Shown here: one piece after another, positions 26,595 through 35,210 of the stretch
How the letters are laid out: each line of letters begins with the position of its first letter
Numbering within the stretch: position 1 is the first letter of the stretch
NCBI GenBank assembly: GCA_024690965.1
Contig: JAILOG010000004.1
Span: 22,593 to 86,592, forward strand
Direction of reading: 5' to 3'
DNA length: 64,000 bases
From: Clostridiales bacterium
GTDB taxonomy: Bacteria > Bacillota > Clostridia > Oscillospirales > Acutalibacteraceae
The notes under the pieces: model-generated
What the model was told of the DNA's origin: nothing
Databases searched by the model: none
Seen by the model: only the letters and a program-made list of their open reading frames with translations
Translations under genes and position numbers: made by a program

Positions 26595-27359
26595 ATGAAC
26601 ACAAAAGATGTATTATACGAACTGAGAACTAAGAACGGTTTGTCTCAGGAGGAGCTTGCGGAAAAGATTTTTGTTACAAGACAGGCGGTTTCGCGCTGGG
26701 AAAACGGAGAAACGGTGCCAAATACAGAAACGCTTAAATTATTATCAAAGATCTTCAATGTTTCTATCAATACTTTGCTCGGGTCTCCGCGCAAATTGAT
26801 ATGTCAGTGCTGCGGAATGCCGATGGACGATTCTATTATCGGCAAAAACAAAGACGGAACACTCAATGAAGATTATTGCCAATGGTGTTATGCGGACGGA
26901 ACATACACATACGACAATATGGATGATCTTATTGATGTGTGCGTAAAACATATGGTAAATGAAAGCTTTTCGGAAGAACAGGCCCGGTCTTATTTAAAGC
27001 AGAATTTACCGACACTTGACTATTGGAAAAAACATGGAGAATTAAGTGACAGCGGTGAATTTGAAGAACTAAAGAAGCAGCTGACAAAAGAAATAAACGC
27101 TCTTAATATCAAAGGGATGCCAAAGCTTGAAAAGCTTAATGCCCTTGTAGGAAAGTTTGTAAACCTTGAATATCCTTTGCCAAGTGGCGCAAATGTAAAA
27201 TTCCTTGATGACGGCACAACGTATTTGGGCAATCAATTAGAGTCCGAGCTTGATAACGGACGGTGTTTCGGCGTGCTTGCAAATGCGGATTTTATTCTTA
27301 TATGCACTTATGGGGCAGAAGGCGCCGATCCCGAAATTATACTTTATAAAAAGAGATAA
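26595..27359 (+). CDS. XRE-family HTH regulator with putative zinc ribbon
   Basis: ATG at 26595 follows AGGGAGGTG; a 7-codon longer frame lacks support. Residues 4-60 are an HTH_3 domain (LSQEELAEKIFVTRQAVSRW). Residues about 70-105 carry CQCCGMPM and DYCQWCYADGTYTY, the pattern of the putative zinc-ribbon domain found in HTH proteins of Clostridia. A helical segment and a C-terminal beta domain (GANVKFLDDGTTYLGNQLES) of unknown role follow. 255 residues. Target genes are unknown; the aldehyde dehydrogenase next to it has a separate promoter. Confidence 0.85.
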   Translation: MNTKDVLYELRTKNGLSQEELAEKIFVTRQAVSRWENGETVPNTETLKLLSKIFNVSINTLLGSPRKLICQCCGMPMDDSIIGKNKDGTLNEDYCQWCYADGTYTYDNMDDLIDVCVKHMVNESFSEEQARSYLKQNLPTLDYWKKHGELSDSGEFEELKKQLTKEINALNIKGMPKLEKLNALVGKFVNLEYPLPSGANVKFLDDGTTYLGNQLESELDNGRCFGVLANADFILICTYGAEGADPEIILYKKR

Positions 27360-27390
27360 ATTCACTTAGGACGGTTCAATTATGTGTTAT

Positions 27391-27422
27391 AAACCCTGCT
27401 TTTCACCTGAATGGCAGGGTTT
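27391..27422 (+). terminator. Hairpin after the HTH/zinc-ribbon gene
   Basis: AAACCCTGC (27391-27399) pairs with GCAGGGTTT (27414-27422). No long T-run follows, so termination strength is uncertain. Confidence 0.55.
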
Positions 27423-27552
27423 ACGTGTATTATTTGCTGTGTCGGTTTGCAAATATGATTACCTGAGCCTTTTGTTTTCCGGTTTTGCAAGCATTAAAAT
27501 AAAGTATCGTATCAATTTAACGCAAATAAGTATATCTATGTGCAGAAAAATG

Positions 27553-27561
27553 TGATATAAT
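27553..27561 (+). promoter_or_regulatory. Extended -10 promoter of the aldehyde dehydrogenase
   Basis: TGATATAAT is an extended -10 (TGn plus TATAAT at 27556-27561). The -35 region is poor, as is usual for this promoter class. It is 52 bases before the ATG. Confidence 0.5.
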
Positions 27562-27613
27562 ATTTTCACGATTGACTTGTACGAATCAAATTGCGTACAG
27601 AAAGGCTGATAAA

Positions 27614-29029
27614 ATGAGCTATACAAAAGAAATTATAAATTCAACAGTCCAAAGCCAGAGAAAATATTTCCGCACGGGAGAAACACTTGATGTTAAATTC
27701 AGAATAGCACAGCTTAAAAAGCTTAAACAGGCTGTAATCGAGCAAAAACAAATGCTTTTGGACGCGTTGTATGAGGATTTGAGAAAAAGCCCCACGGAAG
27801 CATATTTGTGCGACATAGGACCTGTAATTGCCGAGATAAACGAAACTATAAAAGGTCTTAAAAAGTGGGCGAGACCGGAAAAGCATTACAGCGGACTTAT
27901 TTGCTTTCCAAGTATGACAACAACTGTTTACAAAATACCTTACGGTGTATCTTTGATAATCAGCCCGTTTAATTTCCCCGTACTTCTGACATTGGGAGTG
28001 CTTGCGGCAAGTATAGCGGGGGGTAATACCGCAGTAATAAAAACGAGCTCTAAATCCGCGGCTTGCACAAAGGCTTTGCAAAAGCTTATTTCAGACACGT
28101 TCCCCGAAAAATATATTACGGTTATAGACGGCGGACATGATGTAGCCGATATGTGTCTTGCAGAGAGATTTGACAAGATATTTTACACGGGTTCACCGTC
28201 GGTCGCAAAGCACGTTTTATCTGAGGCGGCGAAAAACCTTACTCCAGTCGCGCTTGAGCTTGGCGGAGAGACAGGCAACTGGGGCATTGTAAGAAAAGAC
28301 GCCGACCTGAAAGACGCGGCGCGCAAAATAGCTTTCTTTAAGATCTGCAACGCAGGGCAGATATGTATAAATATAAATCAAGTAGCGGTAGCAAAAGAAA
28401 TCGCGGACGAATTTTTAGGTGAATTGAAACGTGAATTTGTTCGCCAGATAGGAGAAAAAGCCGAAGATAATCCCGAATACCCAAAGCTTATTACAACAGG
28501 CGCGTATGAAAAATGCGAAAAGCTTGCCGCGGAATACAGCGACAGAATCATATTCGGCGGAACAGGCAATAAGAGTACCTGCCGCTTTTCACCAACAGTT
28601 ATTTATCCTGTTGATATCGACGAGGATATTGTACAAAAAGAGCTGTTTTGCCCGATTCTGCCCGTAGTGCCGTTTGAAGACAATGATATTGACAAACTTG
28701 CGGAAATTATCGCGGAGCGCGAACATCCTCTTGCGATGTATGTGTTTACTTCCGATAAAAAGTGGGCGAAAAGCTTTATGTCCGCACAGCAATTCGGCGG
28801 CGGTTGCATAAACGAGGTTTGCATACATATGATGGTAAAAGGCGCGCCTTTTAACGGAACGGGCCATTCGGGAATGGGAGCTTATCACGGTGAATGGGGA
28901 TTCAGAGAGTTTACGCACCCAACCACAGTGCTTAAGGGAAAAACTCATATGAACCTCTCGCTCAGGGAACATCCCTATTCGGGAAAATCCGGGGAGAAAA
29001 AAATGTCTTTCTTGAAGTTTTTCGAATAA
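27614..29029 (+). CDS. Aldehyde dehydrogenase family protein (class 3-like)
   Basis: This is an NAD(P)-dependent oxidoreductase that oxidises aldehydes to acids. ATG at 27614 follows AGAAAGG. Motifs are ISPFNFPVLLTLGVLAASIAGGN (cofactor site), FTGSPSVAKHV, the general-base Glu region ALELGGETG, and the catalytic Cys in NAGQICININQVAV. GHSGMGAYHGEWGFREFTHPTTVL is the C-terminal signature of the class 3/coniferyl-type group. 471 residues, without a membrane tail. In ELGG the next residue is Glu where Lys is usual. It has its own promoter and terminator. Confidence 0.93.
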   Translation: MSYTKEIINSTVQSQRKYFRTGETLDVKFRIAQLKKLKQAVIEQKQMLLDALYEDLRKSPTEAYLCDIGPVIAEINETIKGLKKWARPEKHYSGLICFPSMTTTVYKIPYGVSLIISPFNFPVLLTLGVLAASIAGGNTAVIKTSSKSAACTKALQKLISDTFPEKYITVIDGGHDVADMCLAERFDKIFYTGSPSVAKHVLSEAAKNLTPVALELGGETGNWGIVRKDADLKDAARKIAFFKICNAGQICININQVAVAKEIADEFLGELKREFVRQIGEKAEDNPEYPKLITTGAYEKCEKLAAEYSDRIIFGGTGNKSTCRFSPTVIYPVDIDEDIVQKELFCPILPVVPFEDNDIDKLAEIIAEREHPLAMYVFTSDKKWAKSFMSAQQFGGGCINEVCIHMMVKGAPFNGTGHSGMGAYHGEWGFREFTHPTTVLKGKTHMNLSLREHPYSGKSGEKKMSFLKFFE

Positions 29030-29061
29030 TAATATTCGCGTAGTACCATTAATTACAACAA

Positions 29062-29100
29062 AAAAGCCGCTGTCCACTTTGGACTGCGGTTTTGCTTTTA
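29062..29100. terminator. Terminator between aldehyde dehydrogenase and fumarase beta
   Basis: Arms around 29066-29075 and 29081-29090 form GCCGC-GTCC / GGAC-GCGGT with a short loop; A-run before and TTTTGCTTTTA after. It can serve both convergent genes. Confidence 0.75.
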
Positions 29101-29120
29101 TATCTATAAAACTAATGCCT

Positions 29121-29645
29121 TCATTTTTCAAAAATATCGTTACCGTTGCAGTCAATTCCCGCTATGCAGGGAAAATCCTTCAGTGTGTACCTATAAACTG
29201 CTTCGGTACCCAAATCTCCAAAGCAGATAAGCTGTGTTTTCGTTATGGATTGAGATAACAACGCTCCGGCTCCGCCTAAGGTGCAAAAGTAAATGCCGTT
29301 ATATTTGGCTATGGCTTGCTTTACTTCTTTTGAACGCTTGCCTTTGCCTATGGTCGCTTTCACACCGTTTTTCATAAGCAGAGGGGTAAAAGGATCCATA
29401 CGCCTTGAGGATGTAGGACCTGCCGAGCCGCAGACAAACCCTTCCGGGGCAGGTGCGGCGCCTACATAATAAACGGTCTCACCTTCTATGTTAAAAGGCA
29501 AACTTTCGCCTTTGAGTAACATATCATATAATCTCTTGTGCGCCATATCTCTGGCTGTAATAACATCACCCGATAAAAGCACAATATCTCCGCATTTAAG
29601 CTTGGATATATCTTGATCTTTTAAGGGAAGTTCAATTTTAATCAT
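29121..29645 (-). CDS. Fumarate hydratase class I, beta subunit
   Basis: This is the C-terminal subunit of the two-part iron-sulfur fumarase (or L-tartrate dehydratase), which hydrates fumarate to malate together with the alpha subunit. Motifs are GDIVLLSGDVITARDMAHKR, YYVGAAPAP, CGSAGPTSSRRMDPFTP and IGKGKRS. ATG at 29645 begins MIKIELPL; an in-frame ATG 6 codons upstream is possible. Neither has a clear Shine-Dalgarno site, and a TATAAT sits only 6 bases before the ATG at 29645. The alpha subunit is 3.8 kb away on the other strand. Fumarase and tartrate dehydratase cannot be separated by sequence here. Confidence 0.92.
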   Translation of the reverse strand: MIKIELPLKDQDISKLKCGDIVLLSGDVITARDMAHKRLYDMLLKGESLPFNIEGETVYYVGAAPAPEGFVCGSAGPTSSRRMDPFTPLLMKNGVKATIGKGKRSKEVKQAIAKYNGIYFCTLGGAGALLSQSITKTQLICFGDLGTEAVYRYTLKDFPCIAGIDCNGNDIFEK

Positions 29646-29677
29646 ATTTTTATTATAACTCATAAAGTATTTTAAAA

Positions 29678-29705
29678 AACGAGCTGCCGTAATATTTTAC
29701 GGCAG
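29678..29705 (-). terminator. Terminator of the HTH-lipoprotein-two-component operon
   Basis: CTGCCGTAA (minus, 29697-29705) pairs with TTACGGCAG (29684-29692) around a 4-base loop, followed by CTCGTTTTTT. Confidence 0.85.
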
Positions 29706-29711
29706 TAATTC

Positions 29712-30140
29712 TTATTTATTTTCTTTGTTAAATTTTTTTATGCCTTCCGCTACCGCTTTCTTTTGCTCGGGGGTCAGAAGTCTGTACATACAAAGCAGAG
29801 ATTGCTCTTCTTTAGAAAGGCTGTATACAGGTTCGGGGACTTCAATAGGCGCATCATGTTCTCCGTCAAAAAGATTGTCAGACACACCCGAATCGCCAAG
29901 CACAGCTTCTGATTCCAACTTTAAAAACGGATCCATAAATTTTGTGTAGGACACGTTAAATATCTTTGAAAGCTTAATTATAAAAGGCGCGCTGGGAGTT
30001 GTGTTGCCAAGCTCATAATATGTGTATGTGGATCTGTCTATGCCCAAAGCGTCGGCAACTTGCTGTTGCGAAAACCCGCACGCTTCGCGATAGCTTTTTA
30101 GCAGGTCACCGACAGCGTTATTTTTTAAAGAGCGTTTCAT
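29712..30140 (-). CDS. XRE-family HTH regulator
   Basis: This 142-residue protein has an HTH_3 domain at residues 8-65 (FSQQQVADALGIDRSTYTYYELG) and an acidic C-terminal half that ends in a helix with LSKEEQSLLCMYRLLTPEQKKAVAEGI, a pattern seen in phage-repressor-like regulators of Clostridia. AAGGAGAG precedes the ATG. It is the last gene of a minus-strand run after a lipoprotein, sensor kinase and response regulator, and ends at its own terminator. Targets are unknown. Confidence 0.85.
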   Translation of the reverse strand: MKRSLKNNAVGDLLKSYREACGFSQQQVADALGIDRSTYTYYELGNTTPSAPFIIKLSKIFNVSYTKFMDPFLKLESEAVLGDSGVSDNLFDGEHDAPIEVPEPVYSLSKEEQSLLCMYRLLTPEQKKAVAEGIKKFNKENK

Positions 30141-30156
30141 AAAAATCTCTCCTTTT

Positions 30157-31119
30157 TTAGTTTAATTCATCGCAAAATGCAGTAGTGTACTGTATCTGCA
30201 AGGTGGTTAAAGAGCCTGAGATCACTTCTCGGCGATAACCGATTCTGCAAACATCGGTTTTTTTAGTATATCCCTCAAAGGTAAGTGAAACGGTTTTTTC
30301 ACCGCTTTTTTCTTCGTATATTTTGTCCGTTAATCCGTATTTTAAAAGCGATTCGTTAATTTTTTCTGCCGCTTCACCGAGAGAAGAATACTTATATCCG
30401 CCTGCATTTGAGCTTACAAACACAACCTCGTTGTTTACGGAAAGCTCCGCGCTTGAATAAGACGGTTCTTTATACTCCATGTTAAACACTTTCTTTGCGC
30501 CGTTTTTTGAAAGCTTGTATATTATAAGGCTCTGCTCGGAAGGTATTCCCGAGGCTTCGGACGTGTGGTAAAGCTTTGAACATAAAAATTTTTCGCCGCT
30601 GTATTCGGTCAAGAAAACATCGTTGTTGGCATAAGCGTTTGAGTAAGTTGCTTTACCGTCTGTTACGGTTTGCATAAGCTTTACCTTGCCTTGCGACACA
30701 TCGTATATTTCCACGCACAGCTCGGTATGTTTGCCGCCGAGAGAACGCGAGATTATAAGCTCGGGGGTGTCGTCTGAGTCTATATCACAAAGATATCCGC
30801 CTACAAGTCCTTTCGCGTTTTTGTCATCCGGCGAGCAAATATCTTCATTTACGCGAGCAAGCTTGGAATTGTTATTGATGTACTCGACAAGCAACTGCTC
30901 ATCTGAAATCTCCGTGCTGACAACAGATTCGGCTTGCGATGACTCAACATCGGACGCTGCTTCTTTCAATGAATTTACATAAGCCGACACGCTGTTTTCG
31001 CTGTCTGACGGTTGGCTCTGCGTATCACCGGAACAAGCCGATGAAATAACAAGTATAAGACAACAAATTATACAGGTAAACAATGTGGTTCGTTTATTAT
31101 TTTTCAACAATGTTTTCAC
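30157..31119 (-). CDS. Lipoprotein of unknown function
   Basis: A basic N-terminus, a hydrophobic stretch (LFTCIICCLILVISSAC) and a lipobox-like SSACSG predict an outer-face lipoprotein. A Ser/Asp/Gln-rich linker follows, then a beta-rich domain with YLCDIDSDDTPELIISRS, a motif seen in Clostridia lipoproteins with VCBS/EF-hand-like sections (DIDSDDTPEL). 320 residues. The start is a GTG that overlaps the sensor kinase end by 23 bases. Since it is co-transcribed with the two-component system, it may supply or modulate the signal; that is inference. Confidence 0.7.
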   Translation of the reverse strand: MKTLLKNNKRTTLFTCIICCLILVISSACSGDTQSQPSDSENSVSAYVNSLKEAASDVESSQAESVVSTEISDEQLLVEYINNNSKLARVNEDICSPDDKNAKGLVGGYLCDIDSDDTPELIISRSLGGKHTELCVEIYDVSQGKVKLMQTVTDGKATYSNAYANNDVFLTEYSGEKFLCSKLYHTSEASGIPSEQSLIIYKLSKNGAKKVFNMEYKEPSYSSAELSVNNEVVFVSSNAGGYKYSSLGEAAEKINESLLKYGLTDKIYEEKSGEKTVSLTFEGYTKKTDVCRIGYRREVISGSLTTLQIQYTTAFCDELN

Positions 31120-32620
31120 CGCTTTCTGTATTGTCGTTATGTACTCTCTCTATTTCAAAATAAAAATTACTTCCTTTACCGAGTTCCGACTCTACACCGT
31201 ATTCCGTTTTATGCAGCTCCAATACGCTTTTAACGATAGACAGTCCCAACCCTGTGCCTACTATGGCAGTACGGTGGTTTTTGTCCACACGGTAATATCT
31301 GTTCCAAATATTTGCTATATCCTCTTTGCTTATGCCTATGCCGTGGTCGATTATCTCTATTCTTACTGTTTTTTCTTTAGTTGTTTGTTTTACAAGAACG
31401 GTCTTGTCTTCTCCGCTGTAATTTACAGCGTTGTTGATAAGGTTATAAATTACTTGCTTTATCTTTGTTTTATCGGCGTCCGCAAATACCTCTCGGTCAT
31501 ATTCGAGATTTACGGTAATGCCTCTTTGCTTGGAAAGAGAGGCGTAGCTTTGAACTATTTCTTTAAGCTCTTTTGTTATATTAAATTGCTCATATTCCAG
31601 CTCGCTTACGGAAGCTTGCATTTTTGAAATATCAAGCAGATCGGTAACAAGACGGCTCAGTCTGTTTGCCTCGTCAACGATTACCTGAATGTTTTCGGTT
31701 GTGTTTTCACCGGGAATATCACGCATCATTTCCGCGTATCCCGAAATCATTGTAAGCGGTGTTCGCAGATCGTGAGATACGTTAGCTATAAGCTCATTTT
31801 GCAGAGAATCCGCTTTTCCGAGCTCCTCTGCCGCAAAGTTGAGCGTCGAGCTCAGCTCTTCTATTTCTCTGAAGCCCTTTTCCGTAAATCTTACTTTAAA
31901 GTCGCCTTTTGCGAGCATTTTTGCCTTGTCATTAATATTTTCTATCGGCAGAGAAATCGTCTGAGATGTAAGAAACGCGATAAACGTTCCGAAAATTAAA
32001 AATATTAAAGTTATGATAAGCAGCTGCACCGACAATGTTTGAATTGTACTGTTAACGGGCGAAATAACCGATGTTATAAGTATAAGATATTCTTCGTTGT
32101 TAAATTTTTCAACACGGCAGAAAACAATCCCCTTTGCCTTTGGTATACTGTCCGACGGAGTTTGACCTATAAAAGCGTTTTGTAAGTCTTCGGATGTTTT
32201 TTCGGAATTGATATTATCGGTATTGCCAAATTTGAAGGAATCTTGATTATCTATATTTATTAAATTTGTTCCGTCATTATTAAGAGCATCGTTGTAGTAT
32301 TTGTCAAGCAGATCGTCGGCAAGGCAATATTCCAAGCTGCGCGTACTTTCTGATATACTTACCGACTCAAACCCGTTGTTTGTATGCTTTACGACCCTTA
32401 CGTTTACAAAATTCCGTTGCGCGATCTCATAAACGAGAGTGTTCAATTCTTTGTTGTCTATGTTAGACGCAATGCTCGACGCGCATGAGCGCACGGAATT
32501 TGTTTTTATTACCTTATAAAAATCATCAAGGAAAACTATCTGAAACAGCCACAGCAGTATTATCATTACGGAAACTATACTGACAAATATAGCCGAAACT
32601 TTAAATCGTACACTTCTCAT
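31097..32620 (-). CDS. Membrane sensor histidine kinase
   Basis: Domain order: membrane helix near residues 8-28, an extracytoplasmic sensor of about 165 residues, a second helix (LLIITLIFLIFGTFIAFLT) near 200-220, HAMP, HisKA with the phospho-acceptor His in NVSHDLRTPLTMISGYAEM, and HATPase_c with IYNLINNAVNYSG (N box), IEIIDHGIGIS (G1) and VGTGLGLSIVKSV (G2). 507 residues. It follows the response regulator by 14 bases and is its likely partner. The signal is unknown. Confidence 0.93.
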   Translation of the reverse strand: MRSVRFKVSAIFVSIVSVMIILLWLFQIVFLDDFYKVIKTNSVRSCASSIASNIDNKELNTLVYEIAQRNFVNVRVVKHTNNGFESVSISESTRSLEYCLADDLLDKYYNDALNNDGTNLINIDNQDSFKFGNTDNINSEKTSEDLQNAFIGQTPSDSIPKAKGIVFCRVEKFNNEEYLILITSVISPVNSTIQTLSVQLLIITLIFLIFGTFIAFLTSQTISLPIENINDKAKMLAKGDFKVRFTEKGFREIEELSSTLNFAAEELGKADSLQNELIANVSHDLRTPLTMISGYAEMMRDIPGENTTENIQVIVDEANRLSRLVTDLLDISKMQASVSELEYEQFNITKELKEIVQSYASLSKQRGITVNLEYDREVFADADKTKIKQVIYNLINNAVNYSGEDKTVLVKQTTKEKTVRIEIIDHGIGISKEDIANIWNRYYRVDKNHRTAIVGTGLGLSIVKSVLELHKTEYGVESELGKGSNFYFEIERVHNDNTESGENIVEK

Positions 32621-32634
32621 AATTATGTAAAAAG

Positions 32635-33318
32635 TTATTCTTCGGCTTGTGTATCAAAACGGTAGCCAACACCTCTTAAGGTGACGATACATTTGCTGTA
32701 TTCACCCAAGCTTTTGCGCAGGATCTTAATATGAGTATCAAGCGTTCTGTCGTCGCCGAAGAAATTATAGCCCCAAACTTCGTTAAGCATTTTTTCTCTT
32801 GTAAGAGCAATACCGTTGTTGTTTACAAGATAGAAAAACAGATCGTACTCCTTTGGCGTCATATCTATTCTTTTGCCGTCTATTGTAACAACTCTTGCGC
32901 TGAAATCTACTGTAAGACCTTTATAAACAAACATATCGCGTCTTACACTGCGCTCTCCCGAAGAACGTTTAAGAACAGCGTTTATTCGCATCATAAGCTC
33001 TTTGGGAGAAAACGGTTTAACAACATAGTCGTCAATATTAAGCTCAAAGCCGTGAAGCTTGTCGTATTCCTCGCCTCTGGCAGAGAGCATGATTATCGGA
33101 ATATCGCTTCTCTTTCTTATTTCTTTGCAGGCTGCAAAGCCGTCAAGATCGGGCATAGTGATATCCATAATGATAATATCAAATTTTTCCGCGCGGCACA
33201 AAGATATAGCCTGAAGTCCGTCTACTGCCTCTGCAACCTCATGCCCCTCAAAAAGCGCGTATTTTTTGATGATCTCCCTTATCCTGTATTCGTCATCAAC
33301 AATAAGTATTTTGCTCAT
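32635..33318 (-). CDS. OmpR/PhoB-family response regulator
   Basis: The receiver domain has the acidic pair Asp8-Asp9 (VDDE), the phospho-acceptor Asp52 (IIIMDITMPD), and the Lys in VVKPFSPKEL. The C-terminal winged helix (residues about 130-225) has MTPKEYDLFFYLVNNNG and VRGVGYRF-like LRGVGYRFDTQ. 227 residues. AAGGAG lies 8 bases before the ATG. It is the first gene of the operon and is divergent from the fumarase alpha gene. Confidence 0.95.
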   Translation of the reverse strand: MSKILIVDDEYRIREIIKKYALFEGHEVAEAVDGLQAISLCRAEKFDIIIMDITMPDLDGFAACKEIRKRSDIPIIMLSARGEEYDKLHGFELNIDDYVVKPFSPKELMMRINAVLKRSSGERSVRRDMFVYKGLTVDFSARVVTIDGKRIDMTPKEYDLFFYLVNNNGIALTREKMLNEVWGYNFFGDDRTLDTHIKILRKSLGEYSKCIVTLRGVGYRFDTQAEE

Positions 33319-33408
33319 ACCATAACTCCTTTGTATACAATCGAACGTATATAAAATCCCGAATGTATATACTAATCATACCAGTATAATAACACATAAA
33401 AATAGATA

Positions 33409-33437
33409 TTGAAATAGTTATTTTTATAATTTATAAT
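33409..33437 (+). promoter_or_regulatory. Promoter of the fumarase alpha gene
   Basis: TTGAAA (33409-33414), 17-base spacer, TATAAT (33432-33437), 36 bases before the ATG. Confidence 0.7.
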
Positions 33438-33472
33438 ATTTTCAGAAAAAATTCACAGGAAAGAGCGATAAA

Positions 33473-34312
33473 ATGAGAGTTATAGCGCCAGAAATCATTA
33501 CAAAGGCAGTAAAAGATCTATATCTTGATCTAAGCTTCAATTTAAGCGAGGATATTTCAAAAAGAATTAAAACCGCATTAAATGAAAGCGAAAATGAAGT
33601 TGAAAAGTATATTATCAACTGTCTGATAAAAAACGAAGAAACAGCGGCTGAAAACAAAATTGCCCTTTGCCAGGACACGGGCATGGCGGTGATTTTTGCC
33701 GAATACGGAGACGAAATATGCGCCCCCGGATTTGAAAAAGCAGTAAACGAAGGCGTAAGGCAGGCGTACACCGAAGGCTGCCTGAGAAAATCAGTAGTTA
33801 CTGAACCTGTTTTTGACAGAAAAAATACGGGAGACAACACTCCCGCGATAATTCATATAAAATCCGTAAGCGGAGACAAATTGAAGCTTACAGTGGGGGC
33901 AAAAGGCTTCGGCAGTGAAAATATGTCAAAAATTAAGATGTTTAACCCAACAGCTTCGGTTGATGAAATATGTGATTTTATAGTCGACTGCGTAAAGGAG
34001 GCAGGTCCCAATCCGTGTCCTCCAATTGTTGTAGGCGTGGGAATAGGCGGAGATTTTGAAATGGCAGCCTTGCTTTCCAAAAAGGCAACATTCAGGTCAC
34101 TTGACGAATCTAACCCAGACCAAAGGTACGCGCAATTGGAAAAAGAGATACTTTCGCGGCTTAATAAGCTTAACATAGGTTGCGGCGGCTACGGCGGAAA
34201 CACAACTGCCTTGGGCGTAAATATTGAGTATTACCCCACTCATATTGCGGGATTGCCTGTGGCAGTCAATATATCGTGCCATTCCACAAGACACAAAAGC
34301 TGTATTATATGA
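33473..34312 (+). CDS. Fumarate hydratase class I, alpha subunit
   Basis: This is the N-terminal catalytic subunit that binds the 4Fe-4S cluster. The cluster Cys residues are Cys66 (LCQDTGMAVIF), one in PNPCPPIVVGVGIGG and one in IGCGGYGGNTTALGVNIE. TEPVFDRKNTGDNTPAIIH is also conserved. 279 residues is normal. ATG follows AGGAAAGAGCG. In most genomes the beta subunit gene comes next; here a small HTH gene does, and beta is on the other strand at 29121-29645. Confidence 0.94.
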   Translation: MRVIAPEIITKAVKDLYLDLSFNLSEDISKRIKTALNESENEVEKYIINCLIKNEETAAENKIALCQDTGMAVIFAEYGDEICAPGFEKAVNEGVRQAYTEGCLRKSVVTEPVFDRKNTGDNTPAIIHIKSVSGDKLKLTVGAKGFGSENMSKIKMFNPTASVDEICDFIVDCVKEAGPNPCPPIVVGVGIGGDFEMAALLSKKATFRSLDESNPDQRYAQLEKEILSRLNKLNIGCGGYGGNTTALGVNIEYYPTHIAGLPVAVNISCHSTRHKSCII

Positions 34313-34341
34313 TATAAGAAATAATTACAACAGAGGAGATT

Positions 34342-34557
34342 ATGAAAAATAACCTGCGTTTGTTACGTAAAAGCAGAGGTTACACTCAAATTGCTCTTCA
34401 AATGAAAACGGGTATAGAGCAGTCTCTTCTTTCTAAATATGAAACGGGAGAACGCGTTCCTCCCACTGAGACACTTTTGATTTTGGCGGATTTTTATAAT
34501 GTGAGCATTGATTATATTTTGCGCAGAACAGACGATCCCAAAATAAGCCGCCTTTAA
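34342..34557 (+). CDS. Small XRE-family HTH protein
   Basis: This 71-residue protein is essentially a single HTH_3 domain (YTQIALQMKTGIEQSLLSKYETG, then PPTETLLILADFYNVSIDYIL). AGAGGAGA precedes the ATG. It follows the fumarase alpha gene by 29 bases and may share its transcript. It faces spoIIR end to end with 9 bases between the stops. Targets are unknown. Confidence 0.85.
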   Translation: MKNNLRLLRKSRGYTQIALQMKTGIEQSLLSKYETGERVPPTETLLILADFYNVSIDYILRRTDDPKISRL

Positions 34558-34566
34558 AACAATTAT

Positions 34567-35154
34567 TTAACTGAATAGATTAACAATGCTTTCAAACCAT
34601 TCGGCAACAATAAATTTATATTCGTATTTTACACCGCCTTCAATTAAATCTTTCTGAGATTCGGTATATACTTCGACGGACTTCTTTTGTGCGCAGGGCA
34701 GGCACATCTGCGGAAACATAACGCACCACCAGTTGTGTCCCGCGCCTGTTCCGATTACTATTCTCAAAGCGTCGTATTTGCCCGCGGGCAAGGTGAAACT
34801 GTCGTATTCTCTTGTTGTAAAATACATTTTTGTGACAGCAACCGCAACGCCTCGATTATAATTTTGCGTACGCAAAAATTTTTGACAAAAACAGGTTATT
34901 TCCGACAAATGGCTTGAGGCTTTTGCCTGAGCATCACCTTTTGTGCCGGCGGAAGAAAAATAATTGCCTGTGTATTTTAAAAGCGCATCTCTTAAAGCAA
35001 GCTTTATTTGCTGGTCGTATTCGTTGTCCGAATTCGCGATTATGTGCAGCCTGAACGTGTTATCTCTGAGCGCCGAACAATCGGCGTATAGAGTCATAGA
35101 CTGAAAAATCAAAGTAAATATTAATCCGCAGGCAAGCGCTTTTATCATTTTCAT
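34567..35154 (-). CDS. spoIIR: Stage II sporulation protein R
   Basis: SpoIIR is made in the forespore and secreted to the intermembrane space, where it triggers SpoIIGA to process pro-SigE. An N-terminal signal/anchor (ALACGLIFTLIFQSMTLYA) is followed by the family core: FRLHIIANSDNEYDQQIKLALRDALL, LPAGKYDALRIVIGTGAGHNWWCVMFPQMC. At 195 residues it is near family length. The ribosome site GGAG is inside a hairpin (35160-35206). No clear SigF promoter was recognised. Confidence 0.95.
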   Translation of the reverse strand: MKMIKALACGLIFTLIFQSMTLYADCSALRDNTFRLHIIANSDNEYDQQIKLALRDALLKYTGNYFSSAGTKGDAQAKASSHLSEITCFCQKFLRTQNYNRGVAVAVTKMYFTTREYDSFTLPAGKYDALRIVIGTGAGHNWWCVMFPQMCLPCAQKKSVEVYTESQKDLIEGGVKYEYKFIVAEWFESIVNLFS

Positions 35155-35159
35155 AAAAA

Positions 35160-35206
35160 ATCAGCTCCGTATGTAAATATATAATTACATACTGGGCTGA
35201 ATTTTT
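35160..35206. terminator. Hairpin between ispE and spoIIR
   Basis: GTATGTAA (35169-35176) pairs with TTACATAC (35186-35193), extended by CAGC/GCTG after a small bulge. Minus strand reads GATTTTTTATG after it, plus strand AATTTTTCG. It can terminate ispE, and it also contains the spoIIR ribosome-binding GGAG. Confidence 0.65.
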
Positions 35207-35210
35207 CGTT

